Assembly: GCA_003694495.1 (NCBI GenBank) | Contig: RFJO01000036.1 | Span: 1 to 25,017 of the forward strand | DNA length: 25,017 nucleotides | Direction of reading: 5' to 3' | From: Candidatus Woesearchaeota archaeon | GTDB lineage: Archaea > Nanobdellota > Nanobdellia > SCGC-AAA011-G17 > GW2011-AR17 | In this document: in pieces, positions 21,217 through 25,017 of the stretch | Layout of the letters: every line of letters starts with the position of its first letter | How positions within the stretch are numbered: position 1 is the first letter of the stretch | The notes under the pieces: model-generated | Database searches by the model: none | What the model was told of the DNA's origin: nothing | The model's input: only the letters and a program-made list of their open reading frames with translations | Program-made: the position numbers and the translations under genes

Positions 21217-22854
21217 ATGTCTCTTTTGAACAAAATCAAAAAGCCCGTTGTTGCGTTAACTTTGGCAGCTAATGCTTGTGTTAATCCTCAAGGTAAAGAA
21301 GTTGAGATGAAAGCAGACGGTATTATTTCTGTGCAAGAAAAAAGAGACCTTAAACGTTTGATTTATGAATGGGATATTGTTGATGAAAATAACCTATTTT
21401 TTAGAATGTTTGTTAATGACCAAAACGAGTTTGTGAGGAGAAGGTTAAAGCAACGAAACCTTAAATGGAAAGGACTGGATGGAGTTTTCCTTGACACTGT
21501 TAAAGACAGAAAAGGACTAGAGGGTGCATATGAACATTGCACGATGGGAGAGGAACTTCCTGACAGTTATGGTGCTTTTAATTGTTATGGGACGAGGGAA
21601 ATTGTAATGGTTGAGGGTGACTGGAGGGGGTTTATTAACACTTTTGACCATGAACTGGGACATGATTTTAACCAGATTGACGGGAAAAAGGATGTGTCAG
21701 AGTTTCCAGCTGAAGCTAATAGGTTATATATGATATTTAATAGGATAGCGTTGGATAGGGACATTGGGTTTATGCTCTCAAACTATGTATTTAATTCTGT
21801 GCCAAAGGAAACATTTGAATTGAAAATAGGCGATATAGATAAGTACAATGCAGCCGCCTTGGGCTTTTTTCTTGCAGGGAATAAATTTAATGGTGACCTT
21901 GATCTTGCGGCAAATTATATCTTTAATGCTAGCGAGAATGAAATTAGAAGATTTTTTAATAATGAGATGAAAAAACATGATGGGCAAAATGCGCAGCAGG
22001 TTTGGTTTGATGAAGTTGAAAAGTTGCTTTACAGCAAAGGGTTTAAAGATTATATGGCAATGTTGATACAAAGAAATAGTGATAAGGAAAGAAAGGAAAG
22101 CGATGAAGTGATTGATTATTTTAAGCTTAGGTTTTTAATGACAAAAATTCAAGTTAAACATTTTAACGGTTATGCTGTAGATGGCTTGCAAAGCAAGAAA
22201 AGAGTTATGCTTGAAGATTTGTTAAGAAAAGGTCAAAATTATGGGTTTTATAATAAAAGGTTGCGAAACTTAGTAGTGAACGAATTAACTAAGCATTATT
22301 ATTATGAAGCTGTAGCGTTAAGTGATACGGCTTTTTTAACGAATCCACAATCATTAGATGTTGCTATTGAGAAATTTGAGAAAATCTTGAAACTTAATGA
22401 AATTTTTCCTTGCGAGTTTGACGAGTTTGAGTGTACTGAGACATACTCTAACCCCAGAGAACTTCACCTTAATAGTTTTATTGAATTGGCAAGGGCTTAT
22501 AATCTTAGAAGTTTTTATTTACAAAACAAAGAGGATAAGGATAATGCAGTAGATGTGGTTTATGCTTTCCTTGACAAGTTCTACCCAATACATCCAGGGG
22601 CAGAAGTTGATTACAGTGCAGAGAAGAATGGCGTTTTGTTGACAGCAAAATTGCTTGATATATTATCTTTGGGCTACGTTATATCAATTAATAAATATAG
22701 GTCATATAATGATGAAGATGCATTGAATGATGCCAAATATTTTATGGAGATTTATCAGAGAGCTTCCTGCCAAAATATTAAGGATGAGGACCTTATGAAA
22801 GAATGCTATGCAATGCATCCAAAAGATTATGAAGATTATATGAATTCTCAATAA
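21217..22854 (+). CDS. Predicted exported HExxH metallopeptidase with helical C-terminal region
   Basis: I do not recognise a named family. The 545-residue protein starts with a short basic-hydrophobic leader (NKIKKPVVALTLAANAC) that resembles a lipoprotein signal ending at C21, although the lipobox is weak (A-N-A before Cys). Next comes a segment ADGIISVQEKRDLKRLIYEW, reminiscent of a dockerin/EF-hand-like repeat. The zinc motif HELGH is at 145-149 (NTFDHELGHDFNQ), and a likely third ligand is E162 or E166 (VSEFPAEANRLY), a gluzincin arrangement. The long C-terminal half is helical and includes a TPR-like stretch around TNPQSLDVAIEKFEKILKL. Peptidase activity and outside location are inferred from motifs. 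It is transcribed from its own TATA box with a palindrome over the start. Confidence 0.78.
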   Translation: MSLLNKIKKPVVALTLAANACVNPQGKEVEMKADGIISVQEKRDLKRLIYEWDIVDENNLFFRMFVNDQNEFVRRRLKQRNLKWKGLDGVFLDTVKDRKGLEGAYEHCTMGEELPDSYGAFNCYGTREIVMVEGDWRGFINTFDHELGHDFNQIDGKKDVSEFPAEANRLYMIFNRIALDRDIGFMLSNYVFNSVPKETFELKIGDIDKYNAAALGFFLAGNKFNGDLDLAANYIFNASENEIRRFFNNEMKKHDGQNAQQVWFDEVEKLLYSKGFKDYMAMLIQRNSDKERKESDEVIDYFKLRFLMTKIQVKHFNGYAVDGLQSKKRVMLEDLLRKGQNYGFYNKRLRNLVVNELTKHYYYEAVALSDTAFLTNPQSLDVAIEKFEKILKLNEIFPCEFDEFECTETYSNPRELHLNSFIELARAYNLRSFYLQNKEDKDNAVDVVYAFLDKFYPIHPGAEVDYSAEKNGVLLTAKLLDILSLGYVISINKYRSYNDEDALNDAKYFMEIYQRASCQNIKDEDLMKECYAMHPKDYEDYMNSQ

Positions 22855-22863
22855 TTTTAGTTA

Positions 22864-22875
22864 ATTTTATAAATT
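22864..22875 (+). promoter_or_regulatory. TATA box of thrS
   Basis: ATTTTATAAATT is centred about 29 bases before the ATG at 22899. An earlier ATG at 22880 hits a stop after four codons, so 22899 is the start. Confidence 0.6.
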
Positions 22876-22898
22876 AGCCATGATTATTACTTAAAGCA

Positions 22899-25017
22899 AT
22901 GAAAATCTTAATATTACATTCAGATTTGGTTGAGGTAGAACCAAAAAAGAAAGCCATAAAAGATGCAGAAGAGATTGAACAAAAAAAGCAACATATGGAC
23001 GAATGTTTGGTTGTTTTTACAGCTGTGGAAAAGAAGGATGAAGGTAACGAAGAGGAAATGGTGGGAAAGCTTGTTAACGAAGTCCAAAAGCTTGCAACTG
23101 AATTGAAAGTTGAAAATGTTATGTTGTATCCTTATGTGCATTTAACATCTGAGCCTAGCAATCCGAAAACTGCACTCAATGTGTTAAAAAATGCTGAAAA
23201 TATTCTTAAAGAAAAGTATAATGTTGAAAGGGCGCCGTTTGGGTGGTATAAAGCCTTTACAGTGAAATGTAAAGGGCATCCTTTGTCTGAACTGAGCAGG
23301 GAGCTTAGCCCTGGAGAGAAGGTTAAAAAGTTTTTTGATAAGCCTTTCGAGTTCCATAACGAGTCTGTAACCGAAGAGGAAAAGTATAACCTTTCTGTTG
23401 CCGCAATGGTGGGGAAAGCAGTGAGTGACTTATATAAAGAAGCAGAGGTTGGTAGTATCGGTTTGCATGGCGACAGAGCTTATGTGGATATTGCTAAAGT
23501 CAAATTAAACGAGGAAACATTGCCGAAAATAAAAAAGCAAGTGAAGAAAATTATAGGAAAAATATTGAAGTTTGAAAAAGTCGAAGCTAAAGATGTCAAC
23601 CAAAGGCTTCAGAAAGAAATCCTGAAAGATGTTGGAGATGTTGATGTGTACAAGGTAGGGGATTTGGAAGTTGTGCCGTTGTATAAGGATGCTTTTGTTA
23701 AATCAACCAAAGATGTGGCAAAGTTTGAACTGTTGGGGTTAGGCAGTGCGTATTGGAAAAATAATGCTGACAATGAACAATTAACAAGAATTTATTGTGT
23801 GGGGTTTAAAACAAGCCAAGAACATGAAAATTTTATGAAGCGGCTTGAGGATGCATTGGCGAGGGATCATAATAAACTAGGAAGAGAGCTTGGGCTGTAT
23901 ATGACTTCAGACCTTATAGGCCAGGGGTTGCCGTTATTCACACCGAAAGGGACGAAGCTTTTTCAAATATTGCAAAGGTTTGTTGAGGATGAAGAAGAAA
24001 AAAGAGGTTATTTGTTAACAAAAACGCCCTTTATGGCAAAAAGTGAGCTTTACAAGGTTTCAGGGCATTGGGACCATTATAGAGATGGCATGTTTATAGT
24101 TAAAGACGGGAATGACGTAATGGCGTTGAGGCCGATGACTTGCCCGTTCCAGTTCCAGATATATAATTCAAAACTGAGAAGTTATAAAGAGCTTCCTATA
24201 AGGTACAATGAAACATCTACGTTGTTTAGGCGTGAAGAATCTGGTGAAATGCATGGGCTGATAAGGCTTAGGCAGTTTACAATTTCTGAAGGGCATTTGA
24301 TATGCAGAATGGATCAGCTTGAACAAGAGTTTTTTGCAGTGCTAGATTTGATAAATTACATATTTAAAACATTGGGCTTAAAAGATTATTGGTACAGGTT
24401 TTCAAGGTGGGACCCGGAGAATAATAACGGGAAGTATATAGATAACCCGAAAGCGTGGGATGAGTCTGAAAAGATATTAAAGAGGATACTTGACAAGACT
24501 GGCGTGAAGTATACTGAAGAAAAAGGCGAAGCTGCGTTTTACGGTCCAAAATTGGATATACAAATGAAAAATGTTTACGGGAAAGAGGATACAGTAGTTA
24601 CTGTACAAATAGATTTTGCCTTGCCGGAAAGGTTTAACATGACTTATGTCAACAAAGAAGGCAAGGAAGAACGGCCAATAGTTATACATAGAACTTCTAT
24701 CGGATGTTATGAAAGAACAATAGCACAGCTTATCGAGCATTATGCAGGGAAGTTTCCGTTGTGGCTTAGTCCTGTGCAAGTTAAACTGTTGAATGTTAAT
24801 GATGATGTGCTTGGTTATTTAAAAGAAGTTGAGAAGGAACTAAAAGAAAATAATATAAGAGTGGAAGTTGATGACAGGCAAAAGACAATAAGCAAAAAGG
24901 TTAGAGATGCGCAGATTGAAAAGGTGAATTATATAGTAATAATCGGACAAAAAGAAGTGGATGAAAAAAAGATAGCTGTGAGGGATAGGACAGGAAAAAT
25001 TGAGTATGGTGTAAGCT
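22899..25017 (+). CDS. thrS: Threonyl-tRNA synthetase, archaeal/bacterial chimera (3' partial)
   Basis: Open from the ATG at 22899 to the window edge; 706 residues are visible. Residues 1-about 145 are the archaeal tRNA-Thr editing domain (D-aminoacyl-tRNA-deacylase-like): MKILILHSDLVEVEP, YPYVHLTSEP, RAPFGWYKAFTVKCKGHP. Residues about 160-285 align with the bacterial N2/SAD editing domain but lack its catalytic residues (see findings). The rest is a bacterial-type catalytic core: AYWKNNADNEQLTRIY, RDHNKLGRELGL, SGHWDHYRDGMF, MTCPFQFQIYNSKLRSY, motif 2 FRREESGEMHGLIRLRQFT, EGAAFYGPK-like GEAAFYGPKLD, motif 3 IHRTSIGCYERT, and an anticodon-binding domain. Zinc ligands C415, H466 and H597 are present. 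Archaeal-type ThrRS has a different core (for example ACHQQF in place of MNCPGH). Charges tRNA-Thr and presumably clears Ser-tRNA-Thr with the N-terminal domain. Confidence 0.95.
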   Translation, partial: MKILILHSDLVEVEPKKKAIKDAEEIEQKKQHMDECLVVFTAVEKKDEGNEEEMVGKLVNEVQKLATELKVENVMLYPYVHLTSEPSNPKTALNVLKNAENILKEKYNVERAPFGWYKAFTVKCKGHPLSELSRELSPGEKVKKFFDKPFEFHNESVTEEEKYNLSVAAMVGKAVSDLYKEAEVGSIGLHGDRAYVDIAKVKLNEETLPKIKKQVKKIIGKILKFEKVEAKDVNQRLQKEILKDVGDVDVYKVGDLEVVPLYKDAFVKSTKDVAKFELLGLGSAYWKNNADNEQLTRIYCVGFKTSQEHENFMKRLEDALARDHNKLGRELGLYMTSDLIGQGLPLFTPKGTKLFQILQRFVEDEEEKRGYLLTKTPFMAKSELYKVSGHWDHYRDGMFIVKDGNDVMALRPMTCPFQFQIYNSKLRSYKELPIRYNETSTLFRREESGEMHGLIRLRQFTISEGHLICRMDQLEQEFFAVLDLINYIFKTLGLKDYWYRFSRWDPENNNGKYIDNPKAWDESEKILKRILDKTGVKYTEEKGEAAFYGPKLDIQMKNVYGKEDTVVTVQIDFALPERFNMTYVNKEGKEERPIVIHRTSIGCYERTIAQLIEHYAGKFPLWLSPVQVKLLNVNDDVLGYLKEVEKELKENNIRVEVDDRQKTISKKVRDAQIEKVNYIVIIGQKEVDEKKIAVRDRTGKIEYGVS

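Noticed and set aside
1..25017. CRISPR array, insertion sequence, rRNA operon or replication origin
   Set aside because: I saw no spaced direct repeats, transposase, rRNA sequence, orc1/cdc6 gene or origin-like repeat cluster in the window.

Overview
The window looks like a chromosomal segment of a small-genome DPANN archaeon, most like the Woesearchaeota/Pacearchaeota type. The evidence is a set of archaeal information-processing genes (RpoP, eL43, uL11 of archaeal type, UPF0147, prefoldin beta, archaeal SepF, archaeal methionine adenosyltransferase, Dph2), AT-rich DNA, very tight gene packing and many TATA boxes about 26 bp upstream of start codons (leaderless transcripts). Large Sec-exported, sequon-rich surface proteins with PGF-pre-PGF domains fit the same picture. 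The exact lineage is inferred, not shown. There are no mobile elements, CRISPR arrays or rRNA genes, and no gene-free stretch over 300 bases.

Layout. Bases 2-6862: two tandem paralogous surface proteins (the first truncated by the window edge) built from Ig-like repeats, a thrombospondin type 3-like acidic repeat, a TSP1-like cysteine motif, a PGF-pre-PGF domain and a C-terminal membrane anchor. 6846-10196: rsmA, an HEAGH metallopeptidase-like protein with a DHH phosphoesterase, and a calcineurin-like phosphoesterase. 10288-12846: glycyl-tRNA synthetase with tRNA-Ala(GGC) three bases behind it, then cutA and a Dph2 that lacks its first domain. 12883-13792: an unknown protein and a VanZ-like membrane protein, which overlaps the ZPR1-type zinc protein. 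14365-15893: tRNA-Pro(TGG), then eL43, rpoP (45 aa), prefoldin beta, UPF0147 and sepF, all on the minus strand. 16043-17634: a caspase/legumain-like lipoprotein convergent with uL11. 17724-19983: two overlapping RNA methyltransferases and a PHP phosphoesterase. 20062-25017: methionine adenosyltransferase, a putative surface metallopeptidase and a 3'-truncated threonyl-tRNA synthetase.

How the genes relate. Most of the window serves translation and its upkeep: two aminoacyl-tRNA synthetases, two tRNAs, two ribosomal proteins, three RNA methyltransferases (with a SAM-synthesising enzyme nearby), diphthamide synthesis, an RNA polymerase subunit and a chaperone subunit. SepF ties the ribosomal/transcription cluster to FtsZ-based division. 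The surface proteins and the two putatively exported peptidases suggest an active cell envelope.

The most unusual object is the threonyl-tRNA synthetase. It joins an archaeal D-aminoacyl-tRNA-deacylase-like editing domain to a bacterial-type catalytic domain and keeps, between them, a bacterial N2 editing domain in which all four catalytic residues are replaced. Other points worth attention are the Dph2 without its first cluster-binding domain, a perfectly concentric palindromic bidirectional promoter at 7581-7614, and a UBA-like helical tail on the cytoplasmic end of a surface protein.
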